From CAYVQE01 sp964633205 (GTDB lineage: Bacteria; Myxococcota; B64-G9): 45,591 nt of DNA. The position numbers and the translations under genes were made by a program. The notes beneath the pieces are model-generated. The model saw nothing but the letters and a program-made list of their open reading frames with translations, was not told the origin of the DNA and searched no databases. The stretch is taken from the NCBI GenBank assembly GCA_964633205.1, contig CAZWFN010000038.1, positions 1 through 45,591 on the forward strand. Reading direction: 5' to 3'. Shown here in pieces: positions 7,796-14,925 of the stretch. How positions within the stretch are numbered: position 1 is the first letter of the stretch; each line of letters opens with the position of its first letter.

Positions 7796-8365
7796 ATGAG
7801 CAGCGACGAGCTGAATCGCGAGCAACAGGCCCTGCTGCTGCGGGTGGCCCGCGACGCCATCGGCGACCAGCTGCGCGACGGCCGGGTGCCCGAGGCGGAC
7901 ACCGACGATCCCGTGCTGCTCGAGCCGCGCGGTGCCTTCGTCACCCTGCATCTGGCCGGGGCGCTGCGCGGCTGCATCGGCACCTTCGTCAGCCAGCAGC
8001 CCTTGATCCACACCGTCCAGGAGATGGCCATCTCGGCCGCCACCCGCGACCCGCGCTTTCCGCCGCTGCAGCCGGCTGAACTCGACCAGATCGACATCGA
8101 GATTTCGGCCCTGAGCCCGCTGCGGCCGGTGTCCGATCCGAACGAGATCGAGGTCGGCCGGCACGGCGTCTTCATCAAGCGCGACTTCTACTCCGGCGTG
8201 CTGCTGCCCCAGGTGGCCACCGAGCAGGGCTGGGATCGCGAGACCTTCCTGCAGCACACCTGCCTCAAGGCCGGCCTGCCGCCGGCCGCCTGGCGCGACC
8301 CCAAGACCACCATCGAGGTGTTCGAGGCCCAGGTCTTCGGCGAAAAGGAGCTGGCGGCCGGCTGA
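7796..8365 (+). CDS. amrA: AMMECR1-domain protein (AmmeMemoRadiSam system protein A)
   Basis: This 189-residue protein matches the AMMECR1 family over its full length. It contains the signature LRGCIGT (L57-T63), the LIHTVQEMAISAATRDPRFPPL segment and a C-terminal EVFEAQVF strand. In bacteria the domain is usually encoded with a Memo-like protein and a radical SAM enzyme; neither is visible here, so the gene stands apart or the partners lie elsewhere. Its biochemical role is not established. The ATG at 7796 has GGGGAGG 5 nt upstream. The stop is 9 bp from the stop of the convergent TerB/LETM1-like gene, leaving no room for a terminator. Confidence 0.92.
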   Translation: MSSDELNREQQALLLRVARDAIGDQLRDGRVPEADTDDPVLLEPRGAFVTLHLAGALRGCIGTFVSQQPLIHTVQEMAISAATRDPRFPPLQPAELDQIDIEISALSPLRPVSDPNEIEVGRHGVFIKRDFYSGVLLPQVATEQGWDRETFLQHTCLKAGLPPAAWRDPKTTIEVFEAQVFGEKELAAG

Positions 8366-8374
8366 TGCGCCGGT

Positions 8375-9802
8375 TCAGGCCAGCGGATCACCGCCGTCGT
8401 CGGCCGTGGCCTGGTGTTCGGCGAAGGCCCGCGGCTTGAGCCCGGCCGGCAACAGCTTGAACACCAGCGGCAGCAGCACCGCCCCGCCCGGCAGGCTGAA
8501 GATGGCCAGCGAGGGGATCGTACGCACGATGTCGAGCAGCTGGCGGCGCACCTGCCGCCACTGCTCGCGCTCCAGCCGCTCGCCGCGCGAAGCGCGCACC
8601 AGCAGCTCGGCCAGATCGCCCTTGGCGCGGATCTCGCCGACGATCAGCCCCAGGTTCTCGGCGATGCCGCGCTGCAAACGGTCCAGCATGCGCTGGCGGT
8701 AGTCGCGCACGGCGGTGCCCACGGTGAACAGGTCCAGGTAATCCCGGTGCTGCTCGTAGAAGCCGACCACCCGCGCCTCGACCGCGGCCAGCTCCGGCGG
8801 GCTGACGTCCAGCCAAGCGGCCAGCTCCGCGATGTAGTCCCACTCCCGCTCGCTCAGGTGCCCGTCGAGCATGGCGCCCAGCAACACCTGCTCGATCAAA
8901 AAATCGCGGCTGCGGTCGTCTTCCACCGCGGCCGCCAGCGCCAAGGTCGCCACCGGGCGGCCCAGCGCGGCCAGCAGCTCGCGGCGGGCGCTGCGCGGCA
9001 GTCGGGCCGAGCGAATCTGGGCCATCATCACCCGGCGCGAGCCGACCCCGATGGACCGATCGGCCAGGGTCAGGCCCACCAGCGCCTGCAGCAGCAGCCG
9101 GCGCTCGCGATCGTGGTAATCCCAGACCGCCTGCAACGCGGCGGGCTCCAGCCGGCCGTGCTCGAAGTAGGCCAGCGCGACGCGGCAGTAGGTCTTGGCG
9201 TCGCCGTAGGCGCAGGAGTTGTGCATCGGCAGACCCAGCAGCGGATTGCCGGCCAGGTAGGCCCGCCGTACCACCAGCCTGCCCAGCTTGCGGCCCCAGC
9301 GCTGCAGGCGCGGCGGCAGCTCCGCCTCCGGGTCGAGCACCAGCAGCCGGCGGTGGATCCGCTCGGCCAGCCGCCGGCGGCGGCAGAACAGGGCGCTGCA
9401 GACCAGCAGCTCGGCCACCCGCACCGCCCCCCGGCTGCAGTGGCCCACCGCACAGCCGACCTCCAGCGCCAGTTCCGCCTGCACCCGCTGCAGGGCCAGA
9501 AACACCGCCTGGCGGTGGGACAGGCCCTTGAGCGTCTCGCCGGGCAGGCCCGCCGGGTCGAGCCGCGGCGTGCCGTAGACCACCCCCAGCTCGCGCAAGC
9601 GGTGCTCGATATAGCGGCGCAAAAACAGCTTCGGCGTCAGCTCGGGCTGGCCGGCCCGAAAGGCGGCCAGCCGCGCTTCGGCCGCGGCGCGGTCGAAGCG
9701 CTCGGCGCAGGTCGTCAACAGCGAGATGAGCCAGTCGCGCTCCACGGCCTCCGACGTTAGCGCCGCCGCAAGCGCGGCACAAGCCGGCGAAGGATTTGCC
9801 AC
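8375..9802 (-). CDS. TerB-like / LETM1-like fusion protein
   Basis: About 475 residues. The C-terminus (about 419-460) reads RRQLLDIVRTIPSLAIF, then PGGAVLLPLVFKLLP and LKPRAF, closely resembling the ribosome-binding/membrane region of the LETM1 family, which in mitochondria acts in K+/H+ or Ca2+/H+ exchange. Before it, about 296-345 (AMLDGHLSEREWDYIAELAA and WLDVSPPELAAVEARV) resembles the helical TerB-like metal-response domain. The first 290 residues are helical and unrecognised. The start is uncertain: GTG at 9802 keeps a natural N-terminus 8 bp after the preceding stop; a second GTG at the MERDW position has a GGAGG only 2 nt away. It is the last gene of a four-gene operon with two propeller lipoproteins and a barrel-like protein, hinting at an envelope ion or stress role. 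Confidence 0.75.
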   Translation of the reverse strand: MANPSPACAALAAALTSEAVERDWLISLLTTCAERFDRAAAEARLAAFRAGQPELTPKLFLRRYIEHRLRELGVVYGTPRLDPAGLPGETLKGLSHRQAVFLALQRVQAELALEVGCAVGHCSRGAVRVAELLVCSALFCRRRRLAERIHRRLLVLDPEAELPPRLQRWGRKLGRLVVRRAYLAGNPLLGLPMHNSCAYGDAKTYCRVALAYFEHGRLEPAALQAVWDYHDRERRLLLQALVGLTLADRSIGVGSRRVMMAQIRSARLPRSARRELLAALGRPVATLALAAAVEDDRSRDFLIEQVLLGAMLDGHLSEREWDYIAELAAWLDVSPPELAAVEARVVGFYEQHRDYLDLFTVGTAVRDYRQRMLDRLQRGIAENLGLIVGEIRAKGDLAELLVRASRGERLEREQWRQVRRQLLDIVRTIPSLAIFSLPGGAVLLPLVFKLLPAGLKPRAFAEHQATADDGGDPLA

Positions 9803-9810
9803 GGAGGGGA

Positions 9811-10539
9811 TCAGAACACCGCGTAGAGCCCGGCGCGCCAGAGAAAGCCGTCCAGCCGCAGCCGGCCCAGGTCGATGGCTCGGCGTTCGACGGCCGCGCC
9901 TTCGCCGTCGGCCGCCACCGTCTTGGCCTCGACCCGACCGTAGTCGAGCGGGGCCCGCAGCTGCCAGCCGGCTTCGAGGCGCAGCCCGATGGTGAAGCCG
10001 CTGCGCGGGTCGCCCGCCGGCCGGTCGAGCCAGCGGCGCCACAGCGTTCGCGGCAGGCTCAACTCGAGCCCCAGGGTGGCGAAGCCGCCCGGGCAGGCCA
10101 GCTCCCAGCGCTCGAGCAGCGTGCCCGCCTCGGTGCCGGCCACCCGCAAGCGCACGAAGTCCAGGCTGCCGCCCAGCCGCCCGGCCAGCCCCAGCCAGTC
10201 CGCCAGCGGCAGCCGGTAGACGGCGGACAGGCTCAGCCCGTGCAGCATCAGCCCGGTGGTCAGCTCCGGCTGCTCGCCGGAGAACAGGGACGCGCTGCGG
10301 TCGGCGGTCTGGTAGGCCAGCTCGAGGCTCAGCCCCTCGAGCAGCTCGTCGATCTCCAACCCGCCCTCGATCTGAAAGTAGGCCAGGCCATCGTCGCCGG
10401 CCAGCGGATCGAACTCGGGCGCGGCCACCACCTGGCCGGCCCCCAACAGGCTCAGGTGCCAGTCGCGGGCCCGGGCCTCGCCGGCCGCGCTCAGCCACAA
10501 CGCCAGCCCCAGCACCATCGGCTTGACCACAGAGCGCAT
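9811..10539 (-). CDS. Putative outer-membrane beta-barrel protein
   Basis: This 242-residue protein has an N-terminal signal peptide (hydrophobic residues 5-18, cleavage near AGEARA-RD). The mature part alternates amphipathic strands such as LSLELAYQTA, LSLSAVYRLP and FTIGLRLEAGWQL and ends in LYAVF, the aromatic C-terminal residue typical of outer-membrane barrels recognised by BAM. About eight strands can be drawn. I do not recognise a family. The second of two adjacent ATGs (10539) is chosen because GAGGAGG lies about 6 nt upstream; using the first adds one Met. The preceding gene's TGA lies within the ATGATG, so translation is coupled. Its place after two surface lipoproteins suggests they may form one outer-membrane assembly. 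Confidence 0.72.
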   Translation of the reverse strand: MRSVVKPMVLGLALWLSAAGEARARDWHLSLLGAGQVVAAPEFDPLAGDDGLAYFQIEGGLEIDELLEGLSLELAYQTADRSASLFSGEQPELTTGLMLHGLSLSAVYRLPLADWLGLAGRLGGSLDFVRLRVAGTEAGTLLERWELACPGGFATLGLELSLPRTLWRRWLDRPAGDPRSGFTIGLRLEAGWQLRAPLDYGRVEAKTVAADGEGAAVERRAIDLGRLRLDGFLWRAGLYAVF

Positions 10540-12125
10540 CATCCACCTCCTCGGCCCGGATCCAGCAAGCCGACCAGGGCGAAGCCCTCGATCATCACCG
10601 CCGCCTGGCGCCGGAAGTCGTTCATCGCCACCAGGGTCAGGCTGCCCAGCGGGTGGGGATGGGCGAACCAGATCCAGTCGCTGCCCGGCACCAGGCCCAA
10701 GCGGCTCGGGGGTCGATCCAGGATCAGGCTGTCATACCAACCCGAGTCCAGATCGAGCAGGAAGGTGTTGTTGTCGGCCCGCAGGGTGCCGATCAGGCCG
10801 CGGCCGTCGTCGCTGAACCGCTCGTGGCCGGGCAGCGTCTGCAGGCCGAAGGTGGACAGCCGGTGGGTCCAGCCGCCGGCGCCCTCGGGCCGCACCGCCC
10901 GTATCAGGCGCATGCCCGGCTCGCCGCCGTTGCCCAGCCGGGGATGGTAGACCAACGCCGACTCGCCGCCCGGCGCCACCACCACCCGCTCGAAGGCGTC
11001 CTGCAGAAAAACGGTCTCGCTCCAGCCTGCCGCAGGGTCGATCAGAAAAACCCGCGGCTGGTTGCCGCCCATCTGCAGCGGGTGGACCAGCACGAACTCG
11101 CGCCGGCCCTCCGGCCCGTGGCCGACCAGCCGTTCGGCGCGCTCGACCGGAACCGGCAGGGCGAAGGTCTGCTCGCCGGTCTGGATCGAGTTGGCGTCCA
11201 GCAGGGCCGCCCCGGCCCCCTCGGCCGCGGCGTAGACCACGAACACCTTGTCGTGCAGGCCGGCCGACTCCAGCACCAGCAGGTCGCTGGGAGCCGAGCC
11301 GGCCGGGGTGTTGAGGAAGTTGATCGAACGCTGCAGCCGCCCGGCGGCGTCGCGCGTCAGGTGGATGCTGAGCACGTCGTCGGAGCCGACCAGGCGCACG
11401 TAGCAGTAGCCGCCGTCGCCGTGGAACGGGCCGAAGACCACCTCGGCCGGCACGGCCACCCCGCCCGGGGCGTTGGTGAACCGGACCCACAGCAGGTCGC
11501 TGTCGGGATCGACCGGATCCACGAAGACCAGCCCGTTGTCGACCCGCACCGCGGCCAACCCGTCGAAGTCGCCGCTGCCGGCGGGCACGAAGTCGATGCC
11601 GCGGGGGTTGAGCCCGCCGGTCTGCAGCCAGCGGGCCGGCTGCGCGCGATGCGCGACGAAATCGACCACCTGCACCTGATCCAGGTTGCGGATGCCGGTG
11701 TGCGCCCGCTGGGCGTCGCCGAAGTAAGCCAATCCGTATCGGCCCGCGGGCGACACCGCCAGCGCGTCGAACCCGTCGGCCAGCGGCAGGAAGTCGGCCG
11801 CGGTCGCCCGGCGCTGCTCGCGGTCGATCACGGTCAGCCCCGGATCGGCCGGGTCGTCGTGCAGCACCGCCAGGCGGGTCCCCGCGGCCACCGGCTGGAC
11901 CAGCCGCGGCGCCGGATGGTGCAGGGCCACGGCATCGACCCGGGGCCCGGCGCCGGTGAGCCGGATGCGGATCAAGCGCCCGAGCGCGCGGTCGATATAG
12001 GCCAGGCCGGTGGGGTAGCCGAAGGGGCCCAGCAGCTGCAGCGATTCGCCGTAGACCGGCCGGCGGTCGCCGCAGCCCGCCGCCGGGACCAGCTGCAAAC
12101 ACAGCAGAAAAACGAGAGCGCGCAT
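10539..12125 (-). CDS. Beta-propeller-like lipoprotein (second paralogue)
   Basis: This 528-residue protein has a lipoprotein signal ending in PAAGC (Cys18). The mature part consists of repeating beta-rich blades, for example DALAVSPAGRYGLAYF and LTVIDREQRRATAADF, as in YVTN/YncE or WD40-like propellers. The block ALAVSPAGRYGLAYF and the C-terminal block (GSLTLVAM, then EGFAL) align with ALALSTGGRFAIAYF and GKITFVDM/TGFEL in the upstream neighbour, so the two look like tandem paralogues. The ATG has AAAGGAG 6 nt upstream and lies 12 bp after the preceding stop. Its own TGA overlaps the ATG of the barrel-like gene. It is probably an outer-membrane-anchored propeller; the ligand is unknown. Confidence 0.78.
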   Translation of the reverse strand: MRALVFLLCLQLVPAAGCGDRRPVYGESLQLLGPFGYPTGLAYIDRALGRLIRIRLTGAGPRVDAVALHHPAPRLVQPVAAGTRLAVLHDDPADPGLTVIDREQRRATAADFLPLADGFDALAVSPAGRYGLAYFGDAQRAHTGIRNLDQVQVVDFVAHRAQPARWLQTGGLNPRGIDFVPAGSGDFDGLAAVRVDNGLVFVDPVDPDSDLLWVRFTNAPGGVAVPAEVVFGPFHGDGGYCYVRLVGSDDVLSIHLTRDAAGRLQRSINFLNTPAGSAPSDLLVLESAGLHDKVFVVYAAAEGAGAALLDANSIQTGEQTFALPVPVERAERLVGHGPEGRREFVLVHPLQMGGNQPRVFLIDPAAGWSETVFLQDAFERVVVAPGGESALVYHPRLGNGGEPGMRLIRAVRPEGAGGWTHRLSTFGLQTLPGHERFSDDGRGLIGTLRADNNTFLLDLDSGWYDSLILDRPPSRLGLVPGSDWIWFAHPHPLGSLTLVAMNDFRRQAAVMIEGFALVGLLDPGRGGG

Positions 12126-12137
12126 CGCGGTCTCCTT

Positions 12138-13934
12138 TCAGCGGGCGTTGAGCTCGAAGCCGGTCACCGCGCGTTCGGTCATCGATTCCATGTCGACGAA
12201 GGTGATCTTGCCGTAGGCGTGCTCCTGCGAGACGTAGCCGATCCGTCCGCCGGGCAGCACGCCGACCGAGATCGGCGCGGCGGCCAGCGGCACCGCGTCG
12301 AGCTGCAGCGTCAGCCGCTGCAGATCGATCACGTGCAGCTCGTTGATGTCCAAAGCCGCATCGTAGACGGTCAAGAAGGCGTGGCGCCCTGTGGGCGAGA
12401 AGGCCAGCGGACCGATGGGCGCCTCGGTCACCTGCTGGAAGGTGGCCCGGGTGGGCAGGTCGATCAGGGTATAGCCGTGCAGGGCGTCGATCTCGCGCTC
12501 GCTGGGGTCGGCAGCGTCCGAACCCGGCTCGGGCCGATGGACGATCAGCGCCACCCGGCCGCCGGGGCCCAGCACGGCGTAGTCCACCAGCTTGTTCAAC
12601 AGCCGGCCCAGGTATTCGATCTCCATGCGCTCGACGTCCAGGATGCTGATCTCCTCGCGCCGGGCCACGTTGGTGTACAGCAGGCCGGCCAGGCGATCGG
12701 CGGCGGTGACGAACAGCTCGGCCTGGCCCACCGCCAGCGGCCGGCCGCTGGCGTCGAGCGCCTCCAGGGTGGTGAAGTCGTCGGGCTCGGGGGAGCCGTC
12801 GGCGTCCGGATCGAAGTAGCGCGTGCCGTCGATCTCGACCGTGTGCCCCAGGTCGGCCGCCAGATCCACCCGGGCGACCACGCCGGCATTGCGCTCGACC
12901 ACCAGCGCCCGCCGGCCGTCGGGCGCCAGATCGATATCGGTGGCCAGCCCGTGCAGGGGCAGTTGGGCCGAGGTGCCGGCCGCCACGTCGACCACCGTCA
13001 GCTCGGGCGTCTGGAACGAACGCACCAGGACCAACCGCGCGTCCGGCGTGGCCAGCACCTCGCGGGCCTCGACCACCTCGGCCGCCGGGTGACCGAGCCA
13101 GACCCGCTCCAGGATCCAGGTGGTCTCCAACTGCTCGAGCGGCAGCACGGCCACCTCGGACTTGGACACCACCAGCGCCCGGGTGGCCCGGCTGCCCTGC
13201 GGGCCGGCCACCTGGTCGAACAACAGGTCGGTCACCCGGTAGCCCACAGCATACTCGTGGACCCGGGGAGGGCCGCTGTCGTCGAAGGCCGGCCGCAGAT
13301 CGACCACCGCGATCTTGTTGCCCGCGCTGTCCGGACCGGCCACGGCCTGGTCCTGGTCGAAGTAGGCGATGGCGAAGCGACCGCCGGTCGACAGGGCCAG
13401 CGCGTTGTAGGCCTGGCCGACCGGGGCTTCGAAAACCCGATCCCGATCGCGGCCGGCCAGCAGCAGCGCCACGCTGCGCGATCCCTCGCACAGCACCACG
13501 GCGCTGTCCGAGCCCGGGATGGCGATCAGCTCGGTGGGCCGGTGGCAGACATCGATCGAGTCGACCTCGATGTGCTCGAGCCCGCCCGGATCGATCTTGG
13601 CCACCGTGCCCGACGAGGTGTTGACCACGAACACGTAGTTCTCCGAGGCCACCGGCGGCTGGAACTGGAAGTGCTCGTCCTCGGGCGGTCCGGCATCGGC
13701 CACCCCACCATCGACAGCGGCCGCCACGCAGCGGCCGGCCCGACAGCGCTGGCCATGGGCGCAGTCGCCATCGGTCTGGCACTGCGGCGTGGAGCCGCCG
13801 TCGACCCCGGCGTCCGGCGCGGCGCCGCCGTCGGCCGGCGGGCCCTTGTCCCCGCCCGCCACGCCCGCGCAACCCGGCGCCGCCAGGGCCGCGATCAGGA
13901 TCGCGGCCCCGGCCGTCGTCATTCGCGAACTCAT
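12138..13934 (-). CDS. Beta-propeller-like lipoprotein with Cys-rich N-terminal module (first paralogue)
   Basis: This 598-residue protein heads the four-gene operon. The signal peptide ends in APGC (Cys22). An Asp/Gly/Pro-rich linker and one small disulfide module (CQTDGDCAHGQRCRAGRC) follow, then about 500 residues of propeller-like blades such as NALALSTGGRFAIAYF and PLAFSPTGRHAFLTVY. Such lipid anchor, DGG linker and Cys module layouts are frequent in Myxococcota surface proteins. The ATG at 13934 has GGGAGGT about 6 nt upstream; the open frame continues 94 codons further upstream, but that part is Arg-rich, overlaps hairpins and is not believed. A second in-frame Met is at residue 5. Function is unknown; surface scaffold or binding is likely. 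Confidence 0.8.
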   Translation of the reverse strand: MSSRMTTAGAAILIAALAAPGCAGVAGGDKGPPADGGAAPDAGVDGGSTPQCQTDGDCAHGQRCRAGRCVAAAVDGGVADAGPPEDEHFQFQPPVASENYVFVVNTSSGTVAKIDPGGLEHIEVDSIDVCHRPTELIAIPGSDSAVVLCEGSRSVALLLAGRDRDRVFEAPVGQAYNALALSTGGRFAIAYFDQDQAVAGPDSAGNKIAVVDLRPAFDDSGPPRVHEYAVGYRVTDLLFDQVAGPQGSRATRALVVSKSEVAVLPLEQLETTWILERVWLGHPAAEVVEAREVLATPDARLVLVRSFQTPELTVVDVAAGTSAQLPLHGLATDIDLAPDGRRALVVERNAGVVARVDLAADLGHTVEIDGTRYFDPDADGSPEPDDFTTLEALDASGRPLAVGQAELFVTAADRLAGLLYTNVARREEISILDVERMEIEYLGRLLNKLVDYAVLGPGGRVALIVHRPEPGSDAADPSEREIDALHGYTLIDLPTRATFQQVTEAPIGPLAFSPTGRHAFLTVYDAALDINELHVIDLQRLTLQLDAVPLAAAPISVGVLPGGRIGYVSQEHAYGKITFVDMESMTERAVTGFELNAR

Positions 13935-14128
13935 GGGCGTACCTCCCGTGTGCAGCCGGCCGCAGCGCAGCGGGCTGTCGGAACAAATTCGGGTGCTGTA
14001 GTTGCCGAAACAAGCGAAGCAAGCGACATGCCAACGGCCGATCGGCACGGCGAATGCACCGCAAACGCGGTGGAAAGAACACGCCTGTGCCCCACTGCGG
14101 ATCCGCCGCCGGAACCGCGGCCGGCCCC

Positions 14129-14156
14129 CCGGCCTGACAGAACTGTCAGACCGGGC
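14129..14156. repeat. Long perfect palindrome, operator-like
   Basis: CTGACAG (14135-14141) and CTGTCAG (14144-14150) flank only two bases (AA). The dyad extends, after one mismatch, through CCCGG (14129-14133) and CCGGG (14152-14156). The 2-nt centre is too tight for an RNA hairpin loop, which favours a DNA site for a dimeric regulator. Confidence 0.55.
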
Positions 14157-14175
14157 CCGCCGCAGCGGTCGCCGG

Positions 14176-14246
14176 CGCGCCGTACTACTAACCGCGAGAA
14201 TCTTCGCGTCCCGCAAAGATTCTCAGTAGTACTGCGCGATTTTTTT
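14176..14246 (+). terminator. Long imperfect hairpin followed by seven T: terminator or REP/MITE-like element
   Basis: Nested complementary arms pair as CGCGC (14176-14180) with GCGCG (14234-14238), GTACTACT (14182-14189) with AGTAGTAC (14225-14232), GAGAATCTT (14196-14204) with AAGATTCTC (14216-14224), and GCG with CGC around a 3-nt loop. That gives about 25 pairs with one 6-nt bulge (14190-14195). T7 follows at 14240-14246 on the plus strand. It has the form of an intrinsic terminator, yet no plus-strand gene precedes it; a small RNA or a mobile repeat would explain it. Confidence 0.6.
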
Positions 14247-14250
14247 GTTT

Positions 14251-14266
14251 GCGGCTGATGAGCCGC
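14251..14266. repeat. Short hairpin directly after the T-run
   Basis: GCGGCT (14251-14256) and AGCCGC (14261-14266) form a perfect 6-bp stem with a GATG tetraloop, four bases after the T-run of the preceding hairpin. It may belong to the same structured element. Confidence 0.45.
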
Positions 14267-14372
14267 GCCGTGAAAGCGCGACCGGCGGAATGCCGTCCGG
14301 CTGCGGGTTGTTGCACCCGGGAATGACAGCGGCCGACGATGCACCGCGGCCAGCGGCTGCTGGCGGCGCCGC

Positions 14373-14402
14373 TTGACACCCGGCGCCAAGGATGCCCAAG
14401 GT
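14373..14402 (+). promoter_or_regulatory. Possible promoter of the NTF2-like lipoprotein gene
   Basis: A perfect -35, TTGACA, lies at 14373-14378. The best -10 at allowed spacing is weak (CAAGGT, 14397-14402, spacing 18). It would give a leader of roughly 25-30 nt before the ATG at 14437. Confidence 0.35.
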
Positions 14403-14436
14403 AGGGCCGTGCTCGACCCGGCCCGGAGGTGAGACC

Positions 14437-14925
14437 ATGCGAACGACCACGACCCTCGCGCTGCTGCCGCTGCTGGCGATGCTGGCTCTGGGCTGTCAGC
14501 CCAAGCGCATCCCCGGCATCTCCATCGCGCTGAAGGACACCCCTGACCACCGCGCCATCGTGGACCTGGTCGAGCAGTACCGCCGGGCCGTCGAGTCCAA
14601 GGACATCGATGCCCTGCTGGCGCTGGCCGACGAGCGCTTCTACGAGGACTCGGGCACACCGGCGACCGAGGACGACTACAACTACCAGGGGCTGCGCGAG
14701 CACTTCGAGCAGCACTTCGAACACCTGGGCGAGGTCCAGCTCAACATCATGCTCAAGGACGTGGAGGTCAGCGGCGACCAGGCCGACGTGGATTACCGCT
14801 ACGTGGCCCGCTACCGGATGGACCTGCCCTCCGGCGAGAAGTGGCGGGTGATCGACGAGGTCAACCGCCTGGAGCTGGTGCGCCAGGGCGAAGGCCCCGA
14901 CTGGAAGGTCAAGAGCGGCTTCTAG
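14437..14925 (+). CDS. NTF2/SnoaL-like lipoprotein
   Basis: This 162-residue protein has a lipoprotein signal ending in LALGC (Cys20). The mature domain starts with a helix (IVDLVEQYRRAVESKDIDAL) and follows the cone-shaped NTF2/SnoaL (DUF4440-like) pattern: FYED, then a central helix, then paired strands (LNIMLKDVEV, ADVDYRYVARY, WRVIDEVNRLELV). Such domains bind small molecules or act as scaffolds; no active-site call is possible. The ATG at 14437 has GGAGGTG 6-7 nt upstream, while an in-frame ATG at 14392 lacks a signal-like N-terminus. Its last 17 bases overlap the 3' end of the convergent metallophosphoesterase gene. Confidence 0.8.
   Translation: MRTTTTLALLPLLAMLALGCQPKRIPGISIALKDTPDHRAIVDLVEQYRRAVESKDIDALLALADERFYEDSGTPATEDDYNYQGLREHFEQHFEHLGEVQLNIMLKDVEVSGDQADVDYRYVARYRMDLPSGEKWRVIDEVNRLELVRQGEGPDWKVKSGF

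Larger units (their letters stand above)
13935..14436. other. Divergent intergenic region of about 500 bp with three hairpins
   Basis: No convincing gene is seen between the start of the propeller lipoprotein (-) and the NTF2-like lipoprotein (+). The region is less GC-rich near 14180-14250 and carries three successive inverted repeats, listed separately, plus a promoter-like element for the downstream gene. Short open frames cross it on both strands but lack ribosome sites and follow the palindromes. A weak minus-strand promoter for the propeller operon could be TTGCTT (14022-14017) and TACAGC (14000-13995), 16 bp apart. Confidence 0.6.

Noticed and set aside
13935..14216. N-terminal extension of the first propeller lipoprotein to 14216
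   Set aside because: The extension is Arg-rich, overlaps hairpins, and would bury the lipoprotein signal; the ATG at 13934 has a good ribosome site.
10653..14258. 1,201-codon plus-strand open frame opposite the propeller lipoproteins
   Set aside because: It is antisense to two genes with signal peptides and ribosome sites, and has shadow-like Gln/Gly/His-rich composition. Its C-terminus merely reads through the palindromic hairpin.
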